Positions 30,539 through 40,072 are shown, counted from the first letter of the stretch. The stretch: 64,000 nucleotides of DNA from Ancylobacter oerskovii (GCF_018390555.1 NZ_JAHBGB010000044.1:151424-215423); one strand, 5' to 3'. Notes: a model not told the origin generated them from the letters alone. A program made the numbers and translations.

Positions 30539-31228
30539 ATGACGACCGATCTCGACCGTGCCACCGTTGAGGAAGCCTATGCCCGCTGGGCGCCGGTTTA
30601 CGACGTGGTGTTCGGCGCGGTGTTCGACGCCGGTCGCAAGGCGGCGATCAAGGCGGCGGAGAAGATCGGCGGGCGCATCCTCGAATTCGGCGTCGGCACC
30701 GGCCTCGCGCTGCCGCTCTACAAGCGCTCCAACCGCATGGTCGGCGTCGACATCTCCGAGCCCATGCTCCACAAGGCCCGCGAGCGGGTGAAGAAGGAGC
30801 ATCTGCGCCATGTCGAGGGGCTCGCCCTCATGGACGGCGCGCATCTCGGCTTCGCCGACGACAGCTTCGACGTGGTGATCGCCCAGTTCGTCATCACCGT
30901 GGTGCCGCAGCCGGAGGAGACGCTGGACGAGATGGCCCGCGTGCTGAAGCCGGGCGGCGAGATCATCCTGGTCAACCATCTCGGCGCCGAGGACGGGCCG
31001 CGCGCGGTGTTCGAGCGCTGGTTCGCCCGCAAGGCGCGCAAGCTCGGCTGGCGGCCGGAATTCCAGTTCGCCCGGCTGCGCAACTGGGCGCTGCAGAACG
31101 GCACGGTGGACCTGCCGATCGCCAAGGATGTCGGGCTCGGCATGTACACGCTGGTGCGCTTCCGCAAGCTGAGCGCGGAAGAGCAGGCGACGCGGGTGGA
31201 GACCGGCAAGGTGGCGCTGGCGGGGTAG
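30539..31228 (+). CDS. pmtA: Phosphatidylethanolamine N-methyltransferase, Rhodobacter PmtA type
   Basis: 229 residues of a class I SAM methyltransferase: EEAYARWAPVYDVVFGAVFD, the SAM loop ILEFGVGTGLALPLYK, VGVDISEPMLHKARERV, FDVVIAQFVITVVPQPEETL, RVLKPGGEIILVNHLGAEDG. The combination matches the soluble PmtA that makes phosphatidylcholine by three methylations. ATG 30539 has GGGGGGAAGC upstream. Other lipid or quinone methyltransferases are less likely. Confidence 0.85.
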   Translation: MTTDLDRATVEEAYARWAPVYDVVFGAVFDAGRKAAIKAAEKIGGRILEFGVGTGLALPLYKRSNRMVGVDISEPMLHKARERVKKEHLRHVEGLALMDGAHLGFADDSFDVVIAQFVITVVPQPEETLDEMARVLKPGGEIILVNHLGAEDGPRAVFERWFARKARKLGWRPEFQFARLRNWALQNGTVDLPIAKDVGLGMYTLVRFRKLSAEEQATRVETGKVALAG

Positions 31229-31255
31229 CACCGCCAGCGAGCGCGCCGGCCCGTT

Positions 31256-32674
31256 TCAGCCGTCGATCTCTCCCGCCGCCGCGATCACTTCCTCGACGAT
31301 CAGCCGCACGTCTTCCTCCGTGGTGCGGTGGTTGACGAAGCAGGCGCGCAGCGCGAAGCGCGCGTCGAGCGTGGCGTTGGACAGGAAGACGCGGCGGCGC
31401 GCGATCACCCGGCGCAGCAGCGCCTCGTTGTCCTTTTCCCGGTGACGGAAGCAGACGGCGCTCAGCGGCCCGGTCGACAGAAGTTCGAGCTCCGGGCGGG
31501 CGGCGACCGCGCGCTCCAGCAGGCGTGCATGGGCGAGGTCGCGGGCGATGGCGGCGCGGAAGGCGGCGCGCCCGTGATATTGCAGCGACATCCACAGCTT
31601 CAGCGCGCGGAAGCGGCGCGACAGCTCCAGGCTCTCCTCGAAATAGGCGAAGGCCTCGCCGGGATCGGTGTTGAGCGCCCGTACATAGTCGCCGCTATGC
31701 GAGAAGGTCTCGCGCGCGACGTCGCCGTGCCGGTGCAGCAGGCAGCCGCAATCCACCGGCTGGTACAGCCATTTATGCGCGTCGAGCGACAGCGAATCCG
31801 CCTGCGACAGGCCTTCGAACAGCGCGGGCGCGGCGAGCGCCGCCAGCACGCCGAAGGCGCCATCGACATGCATCCAGAGATCCTCGCGCCGGGCGATGGC
31901 GGCGATGGCGGGCAGCGGGTCGATGGCGCCGGTCGCCACCGTGCCGGCGGTGGCGACGATGGCGAGGGGCGTGCGGCCGGCGGCGCGATCCTGCGCGATG
32001 GCGGCCTCCAGCGCGTCGAGGCGCATCCGCTTCTCCGCATCGACGGGGATGAGCCGCAGGTTGCGCCGGCCGAGGCCGATCAGCGCCACCGCCTTCGGGA
32101 CGGACATGTGCACCTGCTCGGACGCGTAGACGATGCCGGGGCGGGCGCCGTCCTCATTGGCCGGCAGCTTCGCCTCGCGCGCCATGGCGAGCGCCATCAG
32201 ATTGGCCGAGGAACCGCCGCCGCACAGCGAGCCGGTGAAGCCGGGACAGCCGATGGCGTCGGCGAGCCAGCCGATCACCGCCTGCTCGACGGCGACCGCC
32301 GCCGGGGCGGAGCGCCAGGCGCCGACATTCTGGTTCAGCACCGAGGCGAGCAGGTCGCCGAGCGCGCCGACCGGCTCGCCGGAGCCGAACACATAGCCGA
32401 AGAACCGGCCGCCGGACGGCCGGGAATGCGCGGCGATGGCGGTGAAATCCTCCAGCACCGCGGCGCCGCGGCCCTCGTCCGCCCAGGGGCGGGCGAACAG
32501 CCGTGCGGTTTCCGTGGCGCTGGTCTCGGGATAGGCCGGGCGCGCCTCGAGCCCGGACCAGTAGCCGGCGGCGAGCCGGGCGGCATCGTCGAGGAGGCCG
32601 GCGAGCGCCTCGCCGGAGATTTCCAGGGCGTGGCGCTGCCGGTCGCCGTCGTCCTGCCGTGCATCGTGGTTCAT
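31256..32674 (-). CDS. PLP-dependent decarboxylase (group II, aromatic/tyrosine-type)
   Basis: 472 residues. The PLP lysine lies in SLDAHKWLYQPVDCGCLLHR; other family marks are HSRPSGGRFFGYVFGSGEPV, GSLCGGGSSANLMALAMARE, VYASEQVHMSVPKAVALIGL and MHVDGAFGVLAALA. It likely decarboxylates an aromatic amino acid; the exact substrate is open. ATG 32674 is chosen with GGGGGGCG upstream. It converges on pmtA. Confidence 0.85.
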   Translation of the reverse strand: MNHDARQDDGDRQRHALEISGEALAGLLDDAARLAAGYWSGLEARPAYPETSATETARLFARPWADEGRGAAVLEDFTAIAAHSRPSGGRFFGYVFGSGEPVGALGDLLASVLNQNVGAWRSAPAAVAVEQAVIGWLADAIGCPGFTGSLCGGGSSANLMALAMAREAKLPANEDGARPGIVYASEQVHMSVPKAVALIGLGRRNLRLIPVDAEKRMRLDALEAAIAQDRAAGRTPLAIVATAGTVATGAIDPLPAIAAIARREDLWMHVDGAFGVLAALAAPALFEGLSQADSLSLDAHKWLYQPVDCGCLLHRHGDVARETFSHSGDYVRALNTDPGEAFAYFEESLELSRRFRALKLWMSLQYHGRAAFRAAIARDLAHARLLERAVAARPELELLSTGPLSAVCFRHREKDNEALLRRVIARRRVFLSNATLDARFALRACFVNHRTTEEDVRLIVEEVIAAAGEIDG

Positions 32675-32785
32675 CGTCGCCCCCCTTGTCGCCGCTTCTC
32701 GCCGTCGCTCCCGGAGGGCGCGGCGCGGGAGGCTAGGCCTCCCCGGGACGTGGGGCAATGCGGCGGCGCGTCCCGTCGGCGGCGC

Positions 32786-33757
32786 CTACTCGGCCCAGGC
32801 GAGTTCCGGCCCCACCGGGACGATGCCGGTGGGATTGATGGTCTTGTGGCTCTCGTAATAGTGCCGCTTGATGTGGGTGAGGTTCACCGTGCCGGCGACG
32901 CCGGGCACCTCGTACAGCGCCTTCAGGTAGCGCGACAGGTTCGGGTAGTCGGCGATGCGGCGGATGTTGCACTTGAAATGGCCGACATAGACGGCGTCGA
33001 AGCGGATCAGCGTGGTGAACAGCCGCCAGTCGGCCTCGGTCTGGGTGGCGCCGAACAGAAAGGGGCCGTCGGCGAGGCGGGCCTCCAATTCGTCCAGCAT
33101 GGCGAACAAAGCGCGCACCGCCTCCTCATAGGCTTCCTGCCGGGTGGCGAAGCCGGCCTTGTAGACGCCGTTGTTCACCGCGTCGTAGATGCGGGCGTTG
33201 AGGGCATCGATGTCGGCGCGCAGCGGCTCGGGGTAATAGTCGTGCCGGTCCGGCGTGAAGGCGCCGAAGGCCGAATTGAACATGCGGATGATCTCAGCCG
33301 ATTCGTTGCTGACGATGGTGCCGCGCTTCCTGTCCCACAGCACCGGCACGGTGACGCGGCCGGAATAATGCGGATCGGCGGCGAGGTAGACCTCGTAGAG
33401 CCGCTGCGTGCCGAGCACGGTGTCGGCGGTGGCGCCGAGGGTGGGGCGCGGGGCGTGGCCGGCGAACACCCAGCCTTCCTCGCCCATATGCGGATCGACC
33501 ACATCGACGTCGACGAGATCCTGCAGCTGCTTCAGCTGGCGGAAGATCAGCGTGCGATGCGCCCAGGGGCAGGCATAGGAGACATAGAGGTGGTAGCGGC
33601 CGGGCTCGGCGGCAAAGCCGCCCTCGCCGGTGGGGCCGGGGGCGCCGTCCGGGGTGATCCAGTTGCGGAAGCGGGTGACGGTGCGCTCGAAGCGCCCGCC
33701 GGTGCTCTTGGTGTCGTACCAGGTGTCGGCCCATTTGCCGTCGACCAGCAGTCCCAT
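32786..33757 (-). CDS. Glutathionyl-hydroquinone reductase (Xi-class GST)
   Basis: 323 residues. The catalytic Cys lies in YHLYVSYACPWAHRTLIFRQ; NNGVYKAGFATRQEAYEEAV, ADWRLFTTLIRFDAVYVGHF and HIKRHYYESHKTINPTGIVP are diagnostic of the YqjG/PcpF family, which removes glutathione from glutathionyl-hydroquinones. It lies alone, upstream of the decarboxylase gene on the same strand (111 bases apart). Confidence 0.93.
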   Translation of the reverse strand: MGLLVDGKWADTWYDTKSTGGRFERTVTRFRNWITPDGAPGPTGEGGFAAEPGRYHLYVSYACPWAHRTLIFRQLKQLQDLVDVDVVDPHMGEEGWVFAGHAPRPTLGATADTVLGTQRLYEVYLAADPHYSGRVTVPVLWDRKRGTIVSNESAEIIRMFNSAFGAFTPDRHDYYPEPLRADIDALNARIYDAVNNGVYKAGFATRQEAYEEAVRALFAMLDELEARLADGPFLFGATQTEADWRLFTTLIRFDAVYVGHFKCNIRRIADYPNLSRYLKALYEVPGVAGTVNLTHIKRHYYESHKTINPTGIVPVGPELAWAE

Positions 33758-33866
33758 CGCGTGTCTCCCTCGGATCCAGGGGAGAAGCTAGGCCGAAACC
33801 GGCGCCATGGCACCCCGCCCGGCATGGCAGGCGCGAGAAGGATGGATTGCGGGAATGCCCGCGCGG

Positions 33867-34391
33867 CTACAGCCGCTTGACGTAGAGCCGCGTGCCGGTG
33901 AGGCCGCCCAGCGGCTTCAGCGCGAAATCCGGGATCTCGCCGCAGAAGACGAAGCCGTGCCGCTCGTAGAGGCCGGCGGCGCCGCCGTCGCTGGCGGTGT
34001 CGAGCACCAGATGCGTGCGGCCCCGCGCGCGGGCGATGGCCTCGGCGGCACGTAGCAGGGCGCTGGCGATGCCGCGGCCGCGACAGGCCGGGAGCGTCAT
34101 CATCTTGGCGATCTCGGCGCGGTGCGGCTGGTTCTCCGGCAAGGCGAGCTGCAGCGTCACCGTGCCGGCCAGCGTCTCGCCGAGGAAGGCGCCGAGCACC
34201 ACGCGCTCGCCGCGGGCGGCGGCGGCGAGCGATCCGCGCCAGAACGCCGCCGCCTTGTCCGGGGCCAGCGGATGCATGAAGCTGACCGAGCCGCCGCCCG
34301 CCACCGTCTCGACCAGCAAGGCGGCGAGGGCCGTCACGGTCGGCTCGTCGGCGGCGAGGGGACGGATGGCGAGAGCGGGTGCGTCGGTCAT
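33867..34391 (-). CDS. GNAT N-acetyltransferase
   Basis: 174 residues. The acetyl-CoA loop is in LPACRGRGIASALLRAAEAI and the C-terminal GLYERHGFVFCGEIPDFALK is typical. It follows the XRE-cupin regulator gene by 35 bases on the same strand, an arrangement commonly seen for a regulator and its acetyltransferase. ATG 34391 is chosen over an upstream GTG at 34430. Substrate unknown. Confidence 0.85.
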   Translation of the reverse strand: MTDAPALAIRPLAADEPTVTALAALLVETVAGGGSVSFMHPLAPDKAAAFWRGSLAAAARGERVVLGAFLGETLAGTVTLQLALPENQPHRAEIAKMMTLPACRGRGIASALLRAAEAIARARGRTHLVLDTASDGGAAGLYERHGFVFCGEIPDFALKPLGGLTGTRLYVKRL

Positions 34392-34426
34392 GGCGTGGCT
34401 CGGAGAAGCGGCGGGCTGGGCCGGGA

Positions 34427-34990
34427 TCACAGGCGGGTGAGGGCGACGATGTAGCGGCAGGGAGCGGCGCTCTCATTGGCGAAGGTGACGTCGGCCGGCG
34501 GGCCGAAGCCGAGCGCGTCACCGGGCTTCAGTTCGTGGCGCGCCCCGCCCTCGATCAGGGTGAGCGCGCCCTGGCGCAGCTGCAGCACCTGGCGGATCGG
34601 CGCATAGGAGGAGGCGGGAAGGGTGACGCGGGCGCCGGGCGGCAGCTCGACCTCCACCAGCTCGACCGGATGATCCGGCCGGGCGAAGATCTGCCGGCGG
34701 ACATAGCCCGTCGCGGGATCGCGCCAGAGCGGCTGGTCGGCGGCGCGCACCAGCCGGTCGCCGCCCTCGGCGCGCAGGAGCAGGCCGGCGAGGGTGAGGT
34801 CGAAGGCATGGGCGAGACGCACCAGCGTCACCGCGGTGGGGCTGATCTCGCCGCGCTCGATCTTGCTGATGGTCGCCTTGCCGACGCCGGCGCGACCGGC
34901 GAGATCGGCCAGCGACCAGCCGCGCGCCTCGCGCTCCAGCTTGAGGCGGCGGGCGAGGCGGATCTCGGTGTCGTCAATTAAAGTAGACAT
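34427..34990 (-). CDS. XRE-family transcriptional regulator with a cupin domain
   Basis: 187 residues. HTH: ARRLKLEREARGWSLADLAG, RAGVGKATISKIERGEISPT (residues about 10-60); C-terminal cupin: VELPPGARVTLPASSYAPIR, LIEGGARHELKPGDALGFGP. These regulators usually sense a small molecule and control the next gene, here the GNAT. The start ATG 34990 lies in a short AT-rich patch (TTTAATTGACG side), suited to a promoter. Confidence 0.85.
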   Translation of the reverse strand: MSTLIDDTEIRLARRLKLEREARGWSLADLAGRAGVGKATISKIERGEISPTAVTLVRLAHAFDLTLAGLLLRAEGGDRLVRAADQPLWRDPATGYVRRQIFARPDHPVELVEVELPPGARVTLPASSYAPIRQVLQLRQGALTLIEGGARHELKPGDALGFGPPADVTFANESAAPCRYIVALTRL

Positions 34991-35273
34991 ACGTTTCTTA
35001 TAAGAGATTGACCGTCCGGCGATCAAGGGGGCGGGGCGAGACGGGCCGCGCCGGCGTGCCTCTCGACCTGTGCCCCGGCCTGTGCTATCCGGCCGAACCT
35101 TTTTTCGGGAATGACGGCGATGGCCCCGCGGCCGATGCAGCGACGACGAGACGGGATGACCGGCACGGACAGCTTTCCGTGCACGGACGATTCCGCTCGC
35201 CGGTGCCGGCGGCCGTGACCCGACGGCCGCTCGGCGCGGCGATGTGCCGACCTTGAGCCTTCCGAGCGCCGAC

Positions 35274-35816
35274 ATGACCGAACTCTCCATTACCGTCCTT
35301 ACCGAGAAGCCCTCCGACGACGCCGCCATCGAGCGGCTGGTGGCGCGCACCTTCGGGCCCGGCCGCTATGCCCGCACCGCCTACCGGCTGCGCGAGGGCA
35401 ATCCGCACCGGCTGGACCTCTCCTTCACCGCCTATATCGGCACCATGCTGGTCGGCTCGGTGCGGCTGACGCCGATCGCCATCGGCGAGGATGCGGCGCT
35501 GCTGCTCGGCCCGCTCACCGTCGAGCCGCCCTTCCGCTCGCACGGCATCGGCCGGCGGCTGGTGGAGCGCTGCCTGGAGGCGGCGAAGGCGGAGCTGGAC
35601 CGCCAGGGCGCCGCGACGCTGGTGCTGCTGGTGGGCGACGAGCCCTATTACGGCCGCATGGGCTTCAAGCGGGTGCCGCCGGGCCAGGTGAGCCTGCCCG
35701 GCCCAGTGGATCCGGCCCGGGTGCTGGTGTGTGCGCTCGACGGCACGCCGCCGGAAGCGGTGCGCGGCCCGGTGCGCAAGGGGCACGGCGTTCCCGCCCC
35801 CATGGCGGCGGAGTAG
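35274..35816 (+). CDS. GNAT N-acetyltransferase (YhbS-like)
   Basis: 180 residues. TFGPGRYARTAYRLREGNPH, VGSVRLTPIAIGEDAALLLG, the acetyl-CoA loop PFRSHGIGRRLVERCLEAAK, and LLVGDEPYYGRMGFKRVPPG match YhbS-type enzymes. ATG 35274 is chosen over GTG 35244. It converges on the DHFR-like gene with 8 bases between stops. Confidence 0.85.
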   Translation: MTELSITVLTEKPSDDAAIERLVARTFGPGRYARTAYRLREGNPHRLDLSFTAYIGTMLVGSVRLTPIAIGEDAALLLGPLTVEPPFRSHGIGRRLVERCLEAAKAELDRQGAATLVLLVGDEPYYGRMGFKRVPPGQVSLPGPVDPARVLVCALDGTPPEAVRGPVRKGHGVPAPMAAE

Positions 35817-35824
35817 GCCTGCCC

Positions 35825-36364
35825 TCAGCCGCCGGAAGGCGGGGCTGGAAGCGCGTAGGTCAGCCGTACCATGCCGAGCGGCAGGGCGCGGCTGTCCGTC
35901 AGGGTCAGCGACATCGGGCCGATGGCTCCGGCCGGCACCATCTGCACCCCGTCGCCGAGCAGTACGGGAATGACGAACAGGTCCAGCCGTTCCATGGCGT
36001 TCGCGGCGAGAAAGGCGGCCTGCAATTGCGCGCCGCCGATCATCCAGACCACGCCCTCGCCCGCGCGCAGTTCGGCGATGAGATCGCCGATGCCGCCGTG
36101 CCAGGCCTCGACGCCGGCCGGCGCCTCGTCGAGCGGGCGGGACGTGACGATGACAGCCCTTTTGCCGGCGTAGAACCAATCGCCCTCGAAGGAGCGGACC
36201 TGATCATAGGTACGCCGCCCCATCACCACCGTGTCGATACCGGCGATGAAAGCGGCATAGCCGGTGTCGACGGCATCGAAGGGCTTGAGCCAGTCGATGC
36301 CGCCTTCCGCGTCGGCGATGTAGCCGTCAAGACTCATGGCCATGTAGCCGAGAATGGTCGCCAT
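35825..36364 (-). CDS. Dihydrofolate reductase family protein (RibD C-terminal-like)
   Basis: 179 residues. MSLDGYIADAEGGIDWLKPF, IDTVVMGRRTYDQVRSFEGD, GVVWMIGGAQLQAAFLAANA and LDLFVIPVLLGDGVQMVP are the YyaP/YwjB-type pattern. It is expected to bind NADPH; the substrate is not known. ATG 36364 is chosen because the frame upstream (to 36415) has no start signal. Confidence 0.85.
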   Translation of the reverse strand: MATILGYMAMSLDGYIADAEGGIDWLKPFDAVDTGYAAFIAGIDTVVMGRRTYDQVRSFEGDWFYAGKRAVIVTSRPLDEAPAGVEAWHGGIGDLIAELRAGEGVVWMIGGAQLQAAFLAANAMERLDLFVIPVLLGDGVQMVPAGAIGPMSLTLTDSRALPLGMVRLTYALPAPPSGG

Positions 36365-36496
36365 GGGATGCTCCCTCGCTCGAATCGCGCCGCCGAGGAT
36401 GACAGCGATCGGCAAGGCCGCCCATCGCGTCCGTCGGGTCGAAAGGCGGCGGGAAGAGGCGATGCATCGTCCCGCCGCGCCTGTCGCGCCAATGCC

Positions 36497-37567
36497 TCAG
36501 AGCGCGCCGAGCAGCGCCTTGTGGAACGCCTCCGGCGATTCCACCTGCGGCGAATGGCCGAGCTTTTGGAACTCGATAAGCGTCGCGTTCGGAATCGCCT
36601 TCGCCGCCGCCTTGCCGAGTTCGGCATAGTTGCCGAGCGTCGCCGCGACCTCCGGGCGCGCGCGGTTGGCGCCGGGAGCGGTGCGGTCGGTCTGGCCGAT
36701 CATCAGCACGGTCGGCACCGCGATCTGACCGAACTCGTAGATCACCGGCTGGGTATAGACCATGTCGGAGGTCTGGGCCTGGTTATACGCGACGCTCTCG
36801 CGGCCCGGGCCGGCATAGAGCCCGGCCGCCATCTCCACCCAGCGGTCATAGGCCGGCTTCCACTGGCCGTTATAGTAGAACTTCAGCTGGTAGGCCTTGA
36901 TGCTGTCGGCGGTGGTCTTGAGCTCGCCCTGATAGAGCTGGTCGATGGTGGCGTAGGGCACGCCCCGGGCCTTCCAGTCCTCGAGGCCGAGCGGGTTGAC
37001 CATGACGAGCTTGTCGGTGGCGTTCGGGAAGGACAGCGCATAGCGCGCCGCCAGCATGCCGCCCATGGAATGGCCGATCACGGTCGCCTTCTCGACGCCG
37101 AGCGAGGCGAGCAGCTTGTGGGTGTTGTCGGCGAGCTGGTGGAAGCTGAACTGGTAGCCCTTCGGCTTGGTCGAGGCGCAGAAGCCGATCTGGTCGGGCA
37201 CGACGACGCGGTAGCCGGCCTTCGACAGCACGTCGATGCTGTCCTCCCAGGTGGCGCCGCAGAAATTCTTGCCGTGCAGCAGCACTACCGTGCGGCCATT
37301 GGGATCGGCCACCGGGCCGACATCCATATAGGCCATCGACACCGGCTGGCCCTGCGAGGTGAAGTCGAAGCGCTTCAGCGGGTGGGGATAGGCGAAGCCT
37401 TCGAGCTGGGCGCCATAGGTTTTGGCGCCGGGAGCCTCGGCGGCCGGCGGTGCGGCCGTCTGGGCGAGGGCCGGGGCGAAGGCCGGGCAGGCGAGAGCGG
37501 CAATCGACAGACAGAAACGGGCGAGAACATAAGGGCGGGCGGGAATATTGGAGCGGGCGAAAATCAC
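36497..37567 (-). CDS. Secreted alpha/beta hydrolase
   Basis: 356 residues. A signal peptide is clear (ARPYVLARFCLSIAALACPA, cleavage after APALA). The hydrolase carries the oxyanion segment VVLLHGKNFCGATWEDSIDV, the nucleophile elbow GHSMGG and the catalytic-type histidine in LGHSPQVESPEAFH. The fold resembles haloalkane dehalogenase/epoxide hydrolase relatives, but no specific activity can be assigned. GTG 37567 with GGAGG 9 bases upstream is preferred to the longer frame to 37663, which would bury the signal peptide. Confidence 0.8.
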   Translation of the reverse strand: MIFARSNIPARPYVLARFCLSIAALACPAFAPALAQTAAPPAAEAPGAKTYGAQLEGFAYPHPLKRFDFTSQGQPVSMAYMDVGPVADPNGRTVVLLHGKNFCGATWEDSIDVLSKAGYRVVVPDQIGFCASTKPKGYQFSFHQLADNTHKLLASLGVEKATVIGHSMGGMLAARYALSFPNATDKLVMVNPLGLEDWKARGVPYATIDQLYQGELKTTADSIKAYQLKFYYNGQWKPAYDRWVEMAAGLYAGPGRESVAYNQAQTSDMVYTQPVIYEFGQIAVPTVLMIGQTDRTAPGANRARPEVAATLGNYAELGKAAAKAIPNATLIEFQKLGHSPQVESPEAFHKALLGAL

Positions 37568-37746
37568 CGGGTCGAGCCTCCACGCAATGGGTCGTCCGCG
37601 ACGGCACCGTGCCGTCACGGACGCGCGGGAGGCTAGAGCGGTGTCGCTACGGCAGATAGTCACGAGGCGGCGAGGGAGCCCCGGCGCCCTTCAACAATGA
37701 GCGAGGGAGACCGGCTGGCGAGGGGGCAGCGCCCAGATCCCCGTGG

Positions 37747-37836
37747 GTGGCGAGGGGCTTAGCGCCCCAGATTCCCGCGAGTGGCGAGGGGCTTAGCGCC
37801 CCAGATTCCCGCGAGTGGCGAGGGGCTTAGCGCCCC
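37747..37836. repeat. 34-bp tandem repeat spanning a stop codon
   Basis: The unit starting GTGGCGAGGGGCTTAGCGCC is present at 37747-37780 and 37781-37814 in full and at 37815-37836 in part. The last partial copy contains the TAA (37827-37829, minus strand) of the membrane-protein gene, so the 3' end of that gene was duplicated twice. Each unit carries a GGGGC/GCCCC dyad. Confidence 0.9.
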
Positions 37837-39899
37837 TCGCGCGCCCAGGCGGCGGCGATGCCGGCCATCAGGATCATCAGGCCGGACAGGCCGGCGAAGA
37901 GCGGGAACAGGCCAAGTCCGCGCACCACCGAGACGTCGCGCAGCGCGAGGCCCATCCAGTCCTCGCCGGCGAAGCGCTCGCCCGAGCGCACCGCAACGAC
38001 GCGCGGCACGCCGCCCGACAGGTCGGCCATGCGCCAGACGCCACCGCCGGTGGCGGCGAGCGGGGCGCGCAGCGTCTCGGTGGTCGAGGTCACCTCGGCG
38101 AATTCGCGCGGGTTGAGCGGGCCGACATTGACCAGCGCCGTGTGGGTGCCGTCGCTCGCCCGCCACAGGCCGAGCATGTCGGCCGGGAAGGTGGCGCGGA
38201 ACAGGCCGGGCTCGACGGACGCCAAAGTGAGGGTGCGGGTCGCCCCGGTGGGGTTGGTGACGACGACGGTGGGCGCGGCGTCGCCCATGGTCTGGCGCTC
38301 CACCACGAGATCGGGGCCGTGGGCGAGAAGGCGCAAGCGCTCCTCCTCGAGGTCCGGCTCCTTCATCAGCCAGTGGGAGAGGCGGCGGAGCAGGTCGATA
38401 TAGGGGCCGCCGCCCTCGAAGCCGCGCGCCCACAGCCAGAAATGATCCGACAGCAGCAGCGCGACGCGGCCCTCGCCGACGCGGTCGAGCAAGAGGATCG
38501 GCTTGCCGTCCGGCCCGTCCATCACGCTGGTGCCGCGCGCGCCCTGGGTGTCGACGATGCGAAAGAAGCGCGCCCAGGCCGGCGGATCGCTTTCCGAGCC
38601 CGGCAGGGCGCGGGTGACGGGATGCCGGCGCCCGAGCTCGGTGAGCGCGGCGCGGAACGGCGTCTCGGTCATGTGGCCGGCGGGGGCGGCGGGCAGCACG
38701 GCTTCGAGCGGGGTGTTGAACACCGAGCCGTCCGAGATGTAGTCGGTGCCGGCGGCGACCAGCAGCGCGCCGCCTTCCTCCACATAGCGCACGATGTTGT
38801 CGAAATAGATCATCGGCAGCACGCCCTGCTGGGCGTAGCGATCGAAGATGATCAGGTCGAAATCCTTGATCTTCTGCTGGAACAGCTCGCGGGTCGGGAA
38901 GGCGATCAGCGAGAGTTCGTTGATCGGCGTGCCGTCCTGCTTCTCCGGCGGCCGCAGGATGGTGAAGTGGACGAGATCGATATTGGCGTCGGACTTCAGG
39001 AGGTTGCGCCAGGTGCGCTCGCCGACATGCGGCTCGCCGGAGACGAGCAGCACCCGCAACTTGTCGCGCACGCCGTCGATGGAGAGGGCGGCGCGGTTGT
39101 TCACCGGGGTGAGCTCGCCCTCGAGGCCGGCGGCCTCGATCTCGACGATGTTGGCGCCGGCATGGGTGATCTCGACATCGACCCTGGCCTCCTGGCCGGC
39201 GGTGACGATGGGCCGGGCCACCACCTCGCCGTCGCGGCGCACGGTGACGCCGACGCGGGCGCCCGCGGGCGCTCCCTCATCCACCACGCGGTAGCCGATG
39301 GTCTGGTTCTGGCCGACGATGCCGAAGCGCGGCGTCGAGGTGAGGGCGACGCGACGGTCGCGCTCGTTCGGCTGGCCGGAGATGATGGCGTGCACCGGGG
39401 CGCGGAAGCCGAGCGCCGCCATGTTGGCGGGGATGTCGTGCACGCGGCCGTCGGTGAGGAAGATGGCGCCGGCCACCCGCTCGGGCGGCACGTCGGCCAG
39501 CGCGGCGGAAAGCGCGGTAAACAGGCGGGTGCCGTCGACCTCGCCGCTGCCGGCGCCGGCATCGACGAAGCGGATCTCGGCGCCCTGCTCCTTCAGCCGG
39601 GCGAGGCGGGTGTCGAGCTCGGCGCGGGCGGCCTCGGTCATGGCGTTGCGGTCGCCGAAATCCTGGCTGGCGCTCTTGTCGACGACGACGGCGACCACGG
39701 TGGAGAGCGGCTCGCGCTCCTCGCGGGTCAGCGAGGGGTTGGCCAGCGCCAGCACCGCCAGCGCCAGCGCGAGGCCGCGCAGCAGGGCGCCGCGCGAGCG
39801 GGCGACGATGAGCAGCAGCGCCACCGCGCCGGCGACCACGGCGCAGGCGATCAGGAAGGGCAGCGGGATCAAGGGATCGAAGGCGAGGCCGAGATTCAT
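37827..39899 (-). CDS. VWA/GATase-like membrane protein of the MoxR-DUF58 operon
   Basis: 690 residues. Two N-terminal helices (LPFLIACAVVAGAVALLLIV; GLALALAVLALANPSL), a von Willebrand-like stretch (VVAVVVDKSASQDFGDRN; GAIFLTDGRVHDIPANMAAL), a central glutamine-amidotransferase-like part (LIIFDRYAQQGVLPMIYFDN; YVEEGGALLVAAGTDY) and one C-terminal helix (LFPLFAGLSGLMILMAGIAA). Such proteins follow MoxR, DUF58 and DUF4159 genes in many alphaproteobacteria; the complex is thought to act in envelope processes. The stop codon lies inside the 34-bp tandem repeat. Confidence 0.8.
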   Translation of the reverse strand: MNLGLAFDPLIPLPFLIACAVVAGAVALLLIVARSRGALLRGLALALAVLALANPSLTREEREPLSTVVAVVVDKSASQDFGDRNAMTEAARAELDTRLARLKEQGAEIRFVDAGAGSGEVDGTRLFTALSAALADVPPERVAGAIFLTDGRVHDIPANMAALGFRAPVHAIISGQPNERDRRVALTSTPRFGIVGQNQTIGYRVVDEGAPAGARVGVTVRRDGEVVARPIVTAGQEARVDVEITHAGANIVEIEAAGLEGELTPVNNRAALSIDGVRDKLRVLLVSGEPHVGERTWRNLLKSDANIDLVHFTILRPPEKQDGTPINELSLIAFPTRELFQQKIKDFDLIIFDRYAQQGVLPMIYFDNIVRYVEEGGALLVAAGTDYISDGSVFNTPLEAVLPAAPAGHMTETPFRAALTELGRRHPVTRALPGSESDPPAWARFFRIVDTQGARGTSVMDGPDGKPILLLDRVGEGRVALLLSDHFWLWARGFEGGGPYIDLLRRLSHWLMKEPDLEEERLRLLAHGPDLVVERQTMGDAAPTVVVTNPTGATRTLTLASVEPGLFRATFPADMLGLWRASDGTHTALVNVGPLNPREFAEVTSTTETLRAPLAATGGGVWRMADLSGGVPRVVAVRSGERFAGEDWMGLALRDVSVVRGLGLFPLFAGLSGLMILMAGIAAAWAREGR

Positions 39900-39936
39900 C
39901 TGGCGGGGCCTCCGTCAGGCATGGGGTGGGCGGCTT

Positions 39937-40040
39937 TCCCCTTCTCCCCGAGGGGGAGAGGTCGGCCCGCAGGGGCGGGAGAGCGGGCGGGGCGGGTGGG
40001 CATATCGGCGCGCGCCCTCACCCCATCGGGGAGAGGAAGC
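39937..40040. repeat. CTCCCCGAGGGG-type intergenic repeat
   Basis: CTTCTCCCCGAGGGGGAGAG, then GTCGGCCCGCAGGGGCGGGA and a mirrored GCCCTCACCCCATCGGGGAG. The same core as in the GNAT gene (24121-24230) and at 40281-40376. Confidence 0.75.
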
Positions 40041-40072
40041 AGGCCTGTGCCTGGCGGAACCTCGTGCCCCGG

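Noticed and set aside
31328-33880. Plus-strand open frame of 850 codons
   Set aside because: Antisense of the decarboxylase and glutathionyl-hydroquinone reductase genes.
37747-37836. CRISPR-like array
   Set aside because: Units are directly adjacent without spacers and only 2.6 copies; simple tandem duplication.
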